From contig NC_062249.1 in assembly GCF_905475465.1 (NCBI RefSeq), forward strand, positions 6,460,501 through 6,524,500: a stretch of 64,000 nucleotides of DNA, in the 5' to 3' direction. Both the position numbers and the translations under genes were made by a program. Source of the DNA: Pieris napi (lineage: Eukaryota; Arthropoda; Insecta; Lepidoptera; Pieridae). Shown here piece after piece: positions 46,757 to 60,400 of this stretch (the first letter of the stretch is position 1; each line of letters begins with the position of its first letter). A model generated the notes under the pieces. The model saw only the letters and a program-made list of their open reading frames with translations. It did no database searches and had not been told where the DNA came from.

Positions 46757-49700
46757 GGAACACCGTGCGCATCTCACAAGCGTGGCAATTATTCGTGGAA
46801 TATCTAAGAGCCGCGAACATCACTTAGTGTGTCACTATGAAACAAAAAATCTCGTAACTATTCAGAATTGCAAGAAATTATTAATATAAAATAAGTTGTC
46901 TTTTTAAATAAGATATAAAAGTAGTAATATTTATACTTGAATAAATTTTATTATCTTCATCAAAGGTGAACGAAGCGAACCGTTAGAAAACTAAACAGAG
47001 CTTACACAATGACCGTTATTTTCAGCTATTAATTGCGAATTCCGTGAATACGGTAATTTATCCGTTTATTTTGACGGTAAAAATGAGGTCAGGAAAATCA
47101 AAACCGCGACAGATGAGACCTTCGGGAATGCGAAAAGGAGCGATGCTTTAGAATAGATTATTATCTGACGATTTAAAAATACATTACATTAAATATGTGT
47201 ATTTAGTTTTTGAAGTAGGAGGCGCTACTATGAACAAGTTCTTTTTTGGTAGATGAAATAAAAAAAGTGCGTGCGTACAAAGTACACATGTTCTTTGACA
47301 CTAATTTTTAAATCTTGTTCATATTTATACAAATCTATACCTTTAGATTTCCGAGACTTAGAGGGAGGGAAAAAAGAAGTTATGTTAAGAATTTAATAAA
47401 TGTAATTGTCATTAAAATATTAAGTGTCGAAAATTAATACAAATTTTAAATTTAATTTTTTAAATTTATTTCTTCTATAGTAAAATTACGTCGCATTTTA
47501 ATTTACAATTCGTCATTTGAGATTTCAATAAATTATTTTGCATAAAATACTAATATTTCATAAATTGTCATTGCGAAATTTAAATTTTAAAAATAGAATT
47601 TCTATAAGGTATTTCGCCCTTCTCACTCTCTCATTTTACTGCGTTTAACCCGTAAAAATTTTACCCTCATGATCCTAAAGAAGTTCCACTTCAAAAAAAC
47701 CAAGACTTACTGAAAAATATTAAGTTAGAAGGTATATTATATTTGAGTTCAAAATCGTAAGTACGCGTAACTTTACTTTTCAGTCCCACTTTGTGACCCC
47801 TTTCCGGTTCTAATTAAAAAATCCCGCAGAGATACGTCGTTGTCAACTAGACACATGAAAAATTGAGCCATTTCGCAGCCATTTCTAATAAAATTCGCGG
47901 TATTTTTCGGCACAAAATAATGTCGACCGATCAGGATGACATTTCTCCACGTGTGTGTGACATACATTTGTGTTATGTAATTTTGTGTGAGATAAATAAT
48001 TTTCAAAAGAATGTGTCTTGGATACAAAAAAGCAATTACAAACTATGATATTTTTTTACGGAATCACGCTGTTGGCTTTAACAGGAATGGAATGGAATGG
48101 AATCTTACTGGAGTGAGCGAAGTTGGAAGGGCCATGCCTTCCTCGGTGAAGGAGGTTTTAACCATAATACAAAAAAATCCATACATTTATATTATCTATC
48201 TCATTGAAATATTATTTTTGCAGATCTCATGGTCTCGCCAAAACGCTATTGCTATTTATGGTACTGCGGTATCGAACTTCCGTAACGGAGTATGAGAATG
48301 ATGGAATAGAGTTCAAATGAATGTCTATGCTATAATATAACCAGTGTATAAGACTAAATCGAGATTAGTCGCCGTTGACGGCCACACACGAGAACATTAC
48401 GGTTTATGCTTAATTTATCAACTAGTTTATGAAATTACCTGATTTTCAGTAGGTAGGTACTCTCATCGTATAAAATCTACGACACAGGTGAATATCAAAT
48501 ACGATTACTCCACGTAGTTCCGGGTAAATCCCAATCACAAAAATAGAAATACCTACTAATTCTAGTATTGTGATTCACGCTTTTAAATTTTATCACACAC
48601 GTGTTACATTGCGTAATTTACAACATGAAACGTTATTCATTGAGGACTGAGGTATGTTATCTTATCGTTTATTTTCCTCTTTTTAAACAAAATGTACTTT
48701 AAATGCACTAATGACATTTTAAAATAATTAAAAAAGAATATTAAATGTGTTCATTATTAATTAATATTTTTATATACAAGGGCACGAAGGCTTTTAACAG
48801 ACCAATTCTGGAAACTTTAATCATTCAAACAAGTGCGTAGATTCCAGACCTAAACTTGAACATACGCACATATACAAGTATATGTCTTACCGCCTTTCAA
48901 GTTTTTATTATTCACTTATTCAGTATTAATATTGTAAATATTAATAACCTTCAAGCTCAATTTCTTTAAACCATATTATGAAATTACTGCAAACATCAAT
49001 GCTAAATAAATCGTTAAATCGCAAGTGTTTACGCAACCTTAATATATTAACCAACAACTCCATTCCAAGAAAGACCGCATCCTTGCCGAAATGTAGAAAA
49101 AATCGTAAAATTTTTAACATGTCGATTTCGAGGTTTATCGATTTCCCGGAAATTAATTGCAACTTAATCGTGCCGACCCGAAACGCATTTGGGTCGAGTA
49201 ATTTTTAAGGTATGTAAATATGTCAATATTAAGTACTAATTGCACATAAAAACGTCAGGAAGTTGAATTTTGTATGCCATTATAAATTATGTCCTGGCAT
49301 TAATCATTATCCTTTTAAAGGCGTTTTAGGAATCTTTTAGGAGAAATGGAACACTGTGGCATGTAAGCTTGGATCTTCTCGTTTGTAAATTAGATTACAC
49401 AAACAGTATGAGTGCGGTTTTGTTTGCTTAACGCATCTTACGTTTCCTTGTGAAGTAAAAGGTACGTGGAATTATGACTTAAGAATTTATTGCTGTATGG
49501 CCCCTACGTCATATGTTGTAATGTTTTATTAATTATTCAGTTAAATTCAACTTAAAAATATACTGACTATGTGATATCCTTACATATTAAAGAATTAATT
49601 AGCAAACTAATTTTAATTAATAAAATTAATTTTACGGTTTACAATAGTATGGTTCCTAAGCTTTAGATGTATTACGATTTTATGTAAATTACCTAAACAT

Positions 49701-52620
49701 AGCAATTATTATTACGGTAAAAATAACACGGAACTCCAATCTGTACATGATTTTAATGTTTTTAACTCCGCTTTATAACCATCACAAATCCATCTCAAAC
49801 GGATCAAAATGTCATCCCAAAACACGTAACATTTTGCATACTGAGTAATACGAATTTCTCCCAATTACATGACACACAAAACTTTTACGGCTAACTGAAA
49901 ACAGATGTAAGAGCTTTGTTAGTCGATAAAAAAATTCTGTAAGACGCAAAACGTAATGCGTTGACGGAATTACAGCAAGTTGGCATGTAATAGGGTCAAG
50001 TGTTATGTGATATTAACTTTGCGATTTAATTTTTTGCTAGCAACTAGCCCGTACTAATATTTTCATCATTTGTATCTGCCTGCAGCTACATTCCTGGTAA
50101 ATGTTTCAAAAAACAACACTTTTTTATATATTATGACAACAATAATGTAAGTTAGTTACAAACAAAGCTTTGTATCTAAAGAAGTCTTTTAATAGTGATT
50201 AAAAATGAATGTAAAAACTAACAGAAAAAAGAAATAACGTAGATACTTTTTATATTTATAAATGCGAAAATAATTATTTTCTAGATAATTCTATAACTTA
50301 ATCACATAAGCAATGAACAGTACATTCAATTGATATTACGACACTTATATTTTCCTTTTTAATCATTCAGCATTTCTGTATTACGAGAAAATATAAAACG
50401 ACAATAAAATTTTCGTCCCTCACACGATTTATATGTTGCTCGTAATGGCTTGACCAAGTTTTGCGGTGAACTGAAAAATGTCGCAATTAATTCGAGTCGT
50501 TGCTAGCTGCTGCTAAAGTGGCAATTTGTACTTTTAAATTATAGGATTGATATTACAATTTAACGCCAAGATTGATATATAATAATCGTTTTATGAAAAC
50601 CTATCAATGAACATAATAATAATAATGGATGAAGCAAAAGTATCTTTAATTCATAGTTAGGGACATGCGTAAAACCGGGACATTCTAAATTCCTATATTA
50701 TTACTAGTTGAAGCGCTAACTAAGAAAGAAGTGATCAGTAAAACAGAATGTCTCTCTTAATTAATATCTTTGTGAAGGGTTTACAGAAATTTTGAACAAA
50801 ACGCACGCGAGTTTCAGCCATACGAATCTGTTTTCCTTGTCTAATTCGCTGAAAACAGCGTGAAGTCAGAGATGAAAATCGTACAGCAAAAAATCAAGGA
50901 TGAAGTTTCTAAGAATTTTCACGTGCACGAATCGATAGGTTTACATAATTATATTTACCTACATATAGATTTTTTCTAGTATACTTTGACACTAGTAATT
51001 GATGATGTTATAGATATTATAGTAGTAGTATCTCTCTATCTCACTCATTCATAACGAACGCATGGGGTTTCCTTGATTGACTCTCCGATTAGATTAACTG
51101 CATCTTATTCATCCTATTTTATTTTTCTTGTAACGCTTATTAGAATTTCGTGTATAAAATGCTTACAGCTTAAGACGTGACTTTGACTTTAACTTTTGTT
51201 ATCAATGCAGACTCTACTAGGGTTATCAAAACAGGATAAATATTTTCGTTAATAGGTCAGTATGTTATTTGAAGCGCCTGCGTCACGTTGCTGACTGCAT
51301 GGCTATCGGCGCGTGCGCATCCTTACGTAAACAATGTGACATGTTATGACAATACGATGATTACGGCCTGTGCGAATCAAAGATAAATAACCAGATAAAT
51401 ACATAATATAAGAGTACATATTGTAATCATGCTTATTTTATAAATAAATTTTTTACGAGAAAATTGAGAGATCTGTTAAGTAATTCAACTAAACTTTTAG
51501 TTTTAACATTTGACCATTGCTAAAGTAATTTTTAAGGGAACTACTAATAATATAAATAATTCTAGTAACCTAATTAATATTACTAATATCTATTTTAGAG
51601 CTGTTAAAAAATATTTTTAATTTGTTTTTACTTTCTAATTGAAATGAATCTACCTTGTCCTTATCTACGATTATTACTAGCATGCTATTAAAAATTGTTT
51701 ATTGAGTTGCAAGTGAAAGTGATTCATCAAAGGAATCACAAAGGGCGGGGCTCTGGTTTCATTAGGGAAACCGAACGGTCGCTTTTCCGCCCTTTTTCGT
51801 GATGTAACCATAAATAAAGCTTTATTAAGGTTTCTTGTAATAAAAAGTATATTGTTCACTAGGAAAACATGACACAACACCGAGATAAATAACTTTTTTA
51901 ATATGAAAAGAATTGCTATATCGGAAGAACATATTTTTACTAGTTCGTCTTTAGTGACCTAAACGGCCTTATATGCGGACTAAATATACCGTATATGTTT
52001 GCACAGTAACCATTTTAAAGACATCGTATCAACTATGGTTACCAAAACGGTACTTTCAATAGACCATGCTTTATAATATAAGGGCTGTGAGTGTTTTAAT
52101 TTGTTATAATGTCATTTCTTTATTAAGAACTTAACTAACTACCGTAGTATATAAGTAAGCTTATAGAAAGAGTATCAAGTGTGGGTGAGAGTTTATTAAA
52201 AACTGTGGAGTTGTATGTTTGTCTATCAAAAAAAATCTTAAGTTTTTTTAAGCTCCATAATATATTACGCCGAAACTAGATAAAAATCAACCTACATATG
52301 TACTTTGTAATTTATTTTTATACTTTTTCAACTAAGAACCGAGTATTTATAGGGAAAAGTTCAAGGCCAACCCAGGTGCCCGTATAACCTTAACCTGAAA
52401 ATTAATGATAGTGCTGTTTCTAAGCAGAATATTAACGCGGCCACTGACTATTTATGATGTCTGACAAAGCTTTAATTTTAATATCAACACCATTTTTTTA
52501 ATCATATATTATTTTTTTCATTAATATACTTGGCTTGTCTTGAAAGGAGATTCTATCCAGTAACATTTAACTTATTTTTCTATGCGTTATTTATAACTTT
52601 TTAATAATTAATATAATTTT
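46757..52620. other. Gene-free stretch
   Basis: No exon recognised. A (GGAAT)n-like run occurs near 48080-48100. A GC-richer island at 51270-51330 includes GGCGCGTGCGCATCC (an NRF1-like site) and could be an isolated promoter, for instance for upstream noncoding DYRK exons, but no transcript structure supports it. Confidence 0.4.
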
Positions 52621-52812
52621 TGAAGTTATACTTCTTTAGGCGCGTTATGAAAATTTGATGAGAGTGAAATTTTACGATGCGCGCGCACCTATGACACAAA
52701 ATTCGGAGTGTGATTATAGCGTGCGCAATCTACAAAAGAAATAGAATATAAGCTAACTTCACGCATATTCTATTTCTTAGCTTAGCAGCTTAACAAGAAT
52801 TTTGAATATCCA

Positions 52813-52837
52813 TGACAATTGACATCTGACATTGACA
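52813..52837 (+). promoter_or_regulatory. Tandem TGACA motifs upstream of Myb/SANT gene
   Basis: TGACA occurs four times in 25 bp, each a few bases apart (TGACAATTGACATCTGACAT and on). It lies about 315 bp before the first identified exon, so the start of transcription is probably near here. Confidence 0.4.
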
Positions 52838-53151
52838 TTTACCTTTTAAACAAATATAGGAGTTTGAATTATTGTTTAAAATAAAAGATTATCTATGTAT
52901 CTAGTTATTTTCATTATACAAGTGCGAATTTTATATGTGCGTCTGAATTATAATCAGAAGTGATTTAAATTTAATATCTAAATCAAAACTAATTAATATG
53001 ATAAAATATTTGTGAAAAAACTGTGCCAACCTTCCTGAGTGCTTCAATACAATTGAGGTTAACTATCCGTAGGTATTATCGAGTATTATTGTTGATTAAA
53101 ACTGAAACATGAACCATTATTCATTGCTTATGTTTATTGCGTTTGTTACAG

Positions 53152-54324
53152 CAACGTTTTAGAAATATTCTATATATCAATAATTGAGAACAAAGATTTA
53201 AGCACGAATACTAATAAGGAGAAAATGAAGGCTTGGAGCGATATAACAGAGAAGTAAACATTTTAATAAGTACCTGCATCTCAAAAAAATGACCACATTA
53301 TTTAATCAAAACATGTAATTTTTCAGATTTAATCTAGCAAATATAAGGACAAGAGACAAAAAACAATTGATGAATCAGTGGAAGTGCACTAAATTGAATA
53401 CAAAAAAAGAGTTGTCATCTTATCGCCGTGAAACATCTAAAACTGGAGGTGGAACAAAGCCACCATCACCTTCTCGAGACACAATGGATATGGCAGAGAT
53501 GATACCGCAACGGTTTGAAGTAGATTTCAATGAATTTGATTGTGATGGTGTCGAGGTAGGAATGTTAATTATAAATATGATGTATGGTAATGTTCAAGGT
53601 TCAACCTTTCAAGCATAGGCATATGCTCACAACAGTACTTTATTCCCCTACAGGTAGTTAGAGATATTGTAATACCTCAAAACATCCATGTTGCACTTGT
53701 AGTACCGAAACTCTGTCCAGCCAGAAGTGAGCCCATTCCCACTTATAATGGACAGTGGGTATAATACACCTTAATACCTGAGTGCGAACCACTCACCATG
53801 ATACTTAAATTAATAGATGTTATTTATATATTTCAGGATATTACAAATAAAATCATTTTGGAAACAATTGATATCCCAAAAGCCAACAATGACAAGGTAA
53901 TAAATCAGTTTTGACATAACTTGAATACTAAAAAAGCCAAACAAAGGTGTGCACAACAGTGACAACATATTTACAATTTCATTATTTTGTAGGATTAAAG
54001 AAAGGTTAAAGAAAATCATGTCGAACTGAACAACAAGAATCCCCAAACAACTCCAAAGAAACCTACAAGGAAGACACCGGTATTATATTTAAATTATCTC
54101 TATCTCTAAATAGAATAAAAGAAAGTTGCTATCCAGGTCTGTAGCATGTGCTACAAATTATATTATTAACACATTTATATAATTATATTAATATAAATGT
54201 GTTAAAAAATTTATAATGTGAATTATAAAAAAATTTAAGTTTTGCATGGACAGAGCTTAAATTAATATTCTCTTATTTGTTGCAGAAAGCAAGTAGTAGT
54301 TTTAGTTTTGGAGAAGCCTCGTAG
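53152..54324 (+). CDS. Myb/SANT-like DNA-binding protein (Myb_DNA-bind_5/MSANTD3-like), first exon not found
   Basis: Five exons with agreeing phases: 53152-53253, 53327-53555, 53838-53896, 54001-54079 and 54286-54324 (TAG). The first carries IIENKDLSTNTNKEKMKAW, then SDITEKFN across the junction. The second gives TRDKKQLMNQWKCTKLNTKK and TSKTGGGTKPPSPS, then DFNEFDCDG. W.....KAW..I...FN....R...QL...W.N.K...KKE....R....TGGG...P is the trihelix-like Myb/SANT domain of MSANTD3-type and transposon-related regulators, with the usual acidic NEFDSD ending. The C-terminal exons are Lys/Pro-rich (TTPKKPTRKTP) and end SSSFSFGEAS. The fourth exon's acceptor (ATTAAAG at 54000) is weak; the nearer TTTTGTAG would bring an early stop. 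The 5' exon with the start codon was not identified. Probably a nuclear DNA-binding protein, target unknown. Introns are short. Confidence 0.85.
54166..54205. repeat. Perfect stem-loop in last intron of Myb/SANT gene
   Basis: TTAACACATTTATAT and its exact complement 10 bp later form a 15-bp stem, 80 bp before the last exon. Role unknown. Confidence 0.6.
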
Positions 54325-54391
54325 ATGCACAACCAAGTAATGATTAATTTAAAATTACAAACCGAAATTCTGATGAAGACAGTCACTTAAA

Positions 54392-54397
54392 AATAAA
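54392..54397 (+). terminator. Poly(A) signal of Myb/SANT gene
   Basis: AATAAA, 68 bp after the stop codon; a second A/T-rich signal (GAAATAAAAA) follows within 15 bp. Confidence 0.65.
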
Positions 54398-55896
54398 TAG
54401 TATAATGAAATAAAAATGTTTTAAAGATAAATAGTGTTTTATTTGTTTAATGTAAGAGAATAATAATAAATATTTATTTAATTAATTTTTCAAATGTAAA
54501 CTGAACTTTATTGACTTTAATGACTCCTTTTCCAGTCTTTGATTATTTAATTGTAATTAATTATTTGCATGCAATCAAAAACTATTTTTAATAATGCCAA
54601 AGAAGTATAACTTCTTACGCGCGTACATAAGTACACGCACCCTTTTTTTTATTAAATTAATAAAATTTGTAATTTAAAAATATCAGAAGAACATGTATCA
54701 TCCGAGTAAACTGGAAGACACATATTTGAGGTTGGGCCGGCGTTACGCAGTAAGACGAAGGAGCTATAAGTACCAGGGCAACATAAATCACAAAGGAACA
54801 TCAACACTCGCACTATTTACAGTACATTTCATACACAATGTTCTGAGAACAACGGCCGGCAACTTGCGTTATGACGGGAGGATTTATGTAAACAAATAAA
54901 ACCAGTTAGTAGGAAAGTTTTATTTACACTAAAGTATTGATTTCCCTATGGGCTATATTGGAATTTAATAAGTAGTAGGAAAGAATGGATTTTTTCAGAT
55001 ATAGAGCAATAGTGGATTAAACGCTGCCTCCATAGAATATCTGTTTTGAAATAGCATTAAAATAAACTATTTTTATCAACAAAATTTAAACCTATTAATG
55101 CAATTTTCTGGAAATTCCTATTTTATTATCGCTGTAATAAATCAACGTTAACTACAGAAGTGTTTTCACGTAAATTATTTTATTATCAAAGATATCGGCT
55201 ATGTTTTACAATAGGGAAAACCTAGGAAAGTACAATAGTTGGAATTTCATTTAATTGTAGTATGCACACGAATAATTTAAAACGCATTTAATACAAGGCA
55301 AAAGTCAACAAAAAGGGCATCATATATCTATATCTTATATTCTTCAAGTCTAGAAAACTTTTGGATACGTATATAATATATATATATTATATATATCATA
55401 TCATTAATATTATTTACATTTATCTTCCCCGTAGGTTTGATACAATTCAATTTACAACTTATCTTGTTCAAGTAAACGATATTATATTTAGTATCATTAT
55501 TCATAAATCACACAAATTGCTTGCTCGTACTATTTAACATTAGTGATTACTGGCCGCTATATGCAAACAATTTGAGGGCTGTAAGAATATCGATAAATAT
55601 AATTTGAATTTATTAAAATGTCAATTTGTTAGGTACGTAGAAACATTATTTTAGTTGTAAGTTGGTGAGTGATATTATACCCTGTTCGTTGCTACTAAGT
55701 AGTCTTTTAACGTGACTACAACTGTACAATATATCAAAAAGTAATTTATATAAGAATAAAAAAATATATGATAATAATGAGAGGTCTCTATAACAATTTG
55801 TTAGCTGTATTTTGAATGTAAAAGGTAGAAAAAGCTCGTTACCGAAAGCTACCGAAATCTTTGTCTAAAGAAAAGAAAATGTTCAAACCAAAATAT
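54398..55896. other. Gene-free stretch
   Basis: A short frame at 54693-54899 (LGRRYAVRRRSYKY) lies next to a degenerate repeat end GTATAACTTCTTACGCGCGT (54607-54626), which resembles 52626-52646. The frame is more likely transposon debris than a gene. A TA-rich palindromic tract lies at 55370-55400. Confidence 0.4.
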
Positions 55897-56135
55897 TAAT
55901 AATAAATAAATCATGATCATTTGTTAATCTAATAGGCAAGTAGGTGATCAGCCTCCTGTGCCTCACACTAGTCGACTTTTTTGGTCTAAGGCAATGGTTT
56001 CCTCACGATGTTTTCACCGTTCGAGAGAATGTTAAATGCGCATATAAAAAGAAAGTCCATTGTTGCAGAGCCGGGATTCGAACCTCAGGGATGAGAGTCG
56101 CATGCTGAAGTCACTAGGCCAACGCTGCTGAAGAA
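55897..56135 (-). repeat. tRNA-derived SINE, 3'-shortened variant
   Basis: Minus-strand copy of the family at 44556. The head (GTTGGCCTAGTGACTTCAGC; GAGGTTCGAATCCCGGCTCT) is at the right end, then TGCGCATTTAACATTCTC and GGCTGATCACCTACTTGCC. It stops after the TGATCATGA block with a TTTATT-type tail, lacking the last ~60 bp of the longer copy. Confidence 0.85.
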
Positions 56136-57280
56136 AATCTTCGTTTATTCAACGTTATTCCGACAACCCTAAACGAATTAATCTATTAATGGGCAATGAA
56201 CGCTTGTAACCAATAATGTCATTGACTCGTTGACGTCAGCGTTTTCGAGTGCACTGATGCACTCCTTAACCTGGTTGTAAAATGGAAATGCAGGCCCAAT
56301 CTAGTCTGTATTTATAAACAAAGGATAATGAGGCAGGCTCATAATGGCCTGTTGCGGGGAACTGACCCAATTTGTGCTAGCAACGCATAAATTCCTGTAA
56401 AAAGCTTTTTTCAACGTGAAATTCATAGAACGAACTGAAATTCTACTGCATGGAAAGATGCGTAAGTTTGGTGTATTGCTTTTTTATTAATTAAGTTAAT
56501 GGCATTATTATGCATACTTAATATGTATTATAAGAAATTAAAATTAAAATTATTCTGATAGATATACGACATTATGATGGATGATATAAACACGTAGAAA
56601 GATGAATTTAGTTTAATGTATCGATATGTTAAAGTTTAATTTAAATACTGCTGACTGACACTATTCCTTTTATTGTAACGACGCAGGAGACCTTCCTTGT
56701 AATATTGTATCAGAAAAGATCTGAAAGAAATTAAATTACATATTCACCGATGAATGTGGACAAATTCGAGTGATGGTATTACGCAACCAGCGTTGACCTA
56801 CTTCAACGTTCAACGTCCTAAAACAATAGTTTTTTTGTTCAGAAAAAAAAGAGTCCAAATATAGTTAATGAAATTAATATATTTTCCTAAATATAATATT
56901 GTGTATTAAATTTATGCTCAAGAGAACAAGAGCTTTTGTCAATTCTGACCTCATTCTAATATAATAATAATAAAACCTTATTCATGGTTAAATATGGTTG
57001 TGACAAAATTTATCTAATTACGAGCCCCTGAGTTGACTAGATTACAATTATTCCGTATTCCGTATTTAAGAAAAAAATATTTTATTACAGTATTGATATT
57101 TTGAAATTTTAAAAGAAAATCGGGATTCTTAAGCTTCGAATAAGGACAATGATTATTTCATCTATCGCGAAATGTGGTATTTAAGTTGAGAAGAAAGCTA
57201 GGTATATATAGTATTCCCCGAACGAAATGACTACACGCTAAGTGGAAGTAACATCTTCCTGAAATCCGCCCTCAGGCGAC
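56136..57280. other. Upstream region of the 191-aa gene
   Basis: AT-rich and apparently noncoding, leading to the TATA/Inr promoter at 57282-57316. No repeats recognised. Confidence 0.45.
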
Positions 57281-57281
57281 C

Positions 57282-57316
57282 TATAAATATTTTCGCTGCA
57301 ATGATTTCAGTTCAGT
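57282..57316 (+). promoter_or_regulatory. TATA box and Inr of the 191-aa gene
   Basis: TATAAATAT at 57282-57290 is followed by two adjacent arthropod initiator matches TCAGT (57307-57311, 57312-57316). The A of the first is 27 bp and of the second 32 bp from the start of TATA, both within normal spacing. Transcription from here gives a 5'UTR of about 135-140 nt before ATG 57449. Confidence 0.7.
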
Positions 57317-57448
57317 CGTTCAGGAAAGCTTGGAGTGAACACAGTGCCAATATCCACGGCTAGCCAGCGACAACGTGTCTATCCCGTTTTCATTTGATTA
57401 CTCCATACGTTTCGTAATTTGGCGTGATATCAAAACAGTGTTGTGATA

Positions 57449-60400
57449 ATGTTGGACAAAACTATCTTGGGAGGCAGTTGGGAGAGTGTGGTAAGTTTCA
57501 AGTGAACTTTCAATGTTTAGAAGTAAAGTTCCATACCTAAAGTCACCCTCCTTTTATGAGCTAAGTAGTAGGACATCTCAGTTATTTGATCTGAACCTTT
57601 TTATTCTGAAACTCAAACTAGGATCGTCTCACTCTATTGGAAAGCGACCAATTCAATTTTTTTTTTAATTTGATTACAAAGCCTCTTGGGTACTTAGAAT
57701 TTAAATTAAGTCTAATATAATATCAACTGAAACTCTAAAGGAATTAAGATTGTGTTAAAAGAATTTTTGTTTATTTAGCTCAATGTAAACATTTATTGCA
57801 CTTTTGACAGGTTCACTTGTCTGATTTGTGTATATCAATCAGTTAGCCGTGCCCTTCAAATCGTGATCAAATATAACCTTGTAAAAACTTTTTATACTAT
57901 GATCGATAAAGAAATTATTTACGGTAATCTATTACCGATTGAAATATAACATTTTAATTAACTTGGATCATATTCTGAATTTCCGATTCCTAGACATTAA
58001 TAATTTAGAAATAAAAGAATGGCAAAAGCAAACAATTCTAATATAGAAAGTATCAAATTATCTATTGTTTTTATTTTATCAATACTTCGATCATAATGTT
58101 CACTGGTTGGCGAATTAAACAACTTTCACTGATCGAGAATAAGTTCACAAAGGTTTCATATTTTCATAATTGGCAACATGAAATAAGAACAAAAAATAAT
58201 ACATTTATACCTAATATCAAACCGCTATATTTAACAAGCTTCCAAGCACGAATAACTTCGTAGAGGTGTAATAAATTCAAAGATTTTATATTCAACATTG
58301 ACGAACTATAAGTTTCTACTCAATAGAAATATACACAGAAATCCGTCACACTTCAACCCTTAGATGATTGCGGGTCTATGAACTCCTTTGAGAACTAAAA
58401 AGTAAATTTATTAATATTTCAAAATACACATATTTTATATATTTGAACCTCTCTTTAAGGAAAATGTATGCTTTTGAATATCTATGATTAGTGACACTTA
58501 TCGCCTAATTCTACACTTGTTAAAAAGTTTAAAGAAGCCTCAAAATGAGAACATTTCTCTGATGTAAATTACCAGTTAGTCAACTCTCCCTACACTGGTT
58601 TATAGTTTCGAAAGTAGAGATTAATAGATAAGAGTGACAGCTTTAAAATAATCGACACAGATTTTTTAGTCAGAATAAATTATATTATTTCTCATATGGA
58701 AATTAATAAAAAATATACAAACAATTGTATTTTGTTTGAAGAAAACGGAGTTTATAAAGATATTGCGGCAATTTTTTTTTATTTAAGCATTAAAACTATT
58801 ATTAACATGTCGAACCAACGCATGTAATAAAAAGTTAAAACTCATTATTGACAAAAAATAACCTTAGACAACTAAACAATAGATGTTTTTTATTTATTTC
58901 TAATTACTCAAAAAAATATCGGGTATAAATCAATCTAGATAAATGACTTACAATAAATTTATGCAAATTTTTCAATCAATTCATACAATCAATTTCAAGG
59001 ATATCAAGAGTTCATTGACCTATAGCTTGATTTAAATTGTGCTATTAGTATTAAGTATTTACATACTCAAACTTCAAAGTCGTTAGTTAAGCTTTAGTCA
59101 TTTAATAAAGATCCAATTCAATTGTAAACAGAAGAAGGTGTTTTAACGTTAGATTAAATTTAATTAAAGACTTTGAGTATAGCTGTTAGTCATACTTTAA
59201 GCACGTAGGCACGTTAGTCACACGTTCCAATATAAAGTATACCTACGCATCGTTTACGAAAACCAGAGTTAAATTATATATATATATATAATAATATATT
59301 GTTATCGGTTATGATTAGGTTTCTAGCCAGCCCGTATGGCTCAGTGTCCATTGATCACGGTCTATATGTAAAATACTGTTTTGTTCTTGGGTTTTTCTCT
59401 CAAACGCAAGGGTGGCTTTTTTTTTTAATTTTTTTTATGGCTCTGGCACGATTTGTGCATTAGCCAGCGTCAAGTATAGGATTTTTTATAATTCGTGCTT
59501 GTCTTTAGAAATTCGACCGTGTCCTCCATGTACGGTTTAGGCTCTCGCCTGGTACCGCACAACCCTCCCAAAGGCCGAGAACAAATTTAAATTAATTTAA
59601 AACTTGCCCTCGAACCGGGAATCGAACCCGGTACCCCTCACCTAGAGGGTGGATGTTATCTTTTACCATACGAAGTTGCCCACAGAAAAAATACACATAT
59701 GGGCACGAACATGATTGGGAAAATGATCGATAATACGTTTTATGTATAACATCAAACTCGCGCCAACCTATATCGGTTATTAACCTTCATAGGAAACTCC
59801 AAAAATAACACCTAACTGAAAACGAAAATAGTTCAATACGAATATTTCGTGTACTAGATCGATTTTACAATTGAGAAAGGTCACACACGTAAACAGAATC
59901 GTCTAATTAATTATTTCTAATGGTGTTTTTTTAAATAATATATAAACGTGTTTGGTGTATCAGATACGAAATTTAACCGTAAGGAAATATTCCTTTGAAT
60001 TATTTAAGTAAAAATTGTTTAAGCTAAAATCAAATTTTAAAAGTAATGTATCTAGCGCAAGACGAAATAGCTGTACATTTGTAGGAAAAAATAATGCAAC
60101 GATTTATGCTAACGGTAAATTTTTTAGTATTTTTTGCCATTATTTCATTCTTTATTACTTCTAAGTTCTAACCAATTGTAAAAGCAGGTTTTATGGGGAC
60201 ACATCAGAATTAAAAGATATATTTTATGCCGCAAGCATTCTCAACTAAGTATATATGTTAGAGTATCCTTAAATTAAGGAAACAAACGCCGAATACTCCA
60301 TCACAGGGTTACGCGACTTAACTACAACACAACTAAAATTATCCCGATTTATTATTACACATACGTAACCTTCGATAATTCAGTATGACTTTATGAACGT

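Noticed and set aside
47773..48295. Overlapping frames on both strands around 47.8-48.3 kb
   Set aside because: No recognisable motif; the right part contains a GGAAT-like simple repeat.
54693..54899. 68-codon basic frame after the Myb/SANT gene
   Set aside because: Begins near a dispersed repeat end and has no recognisable homology; more likely transposon debris.
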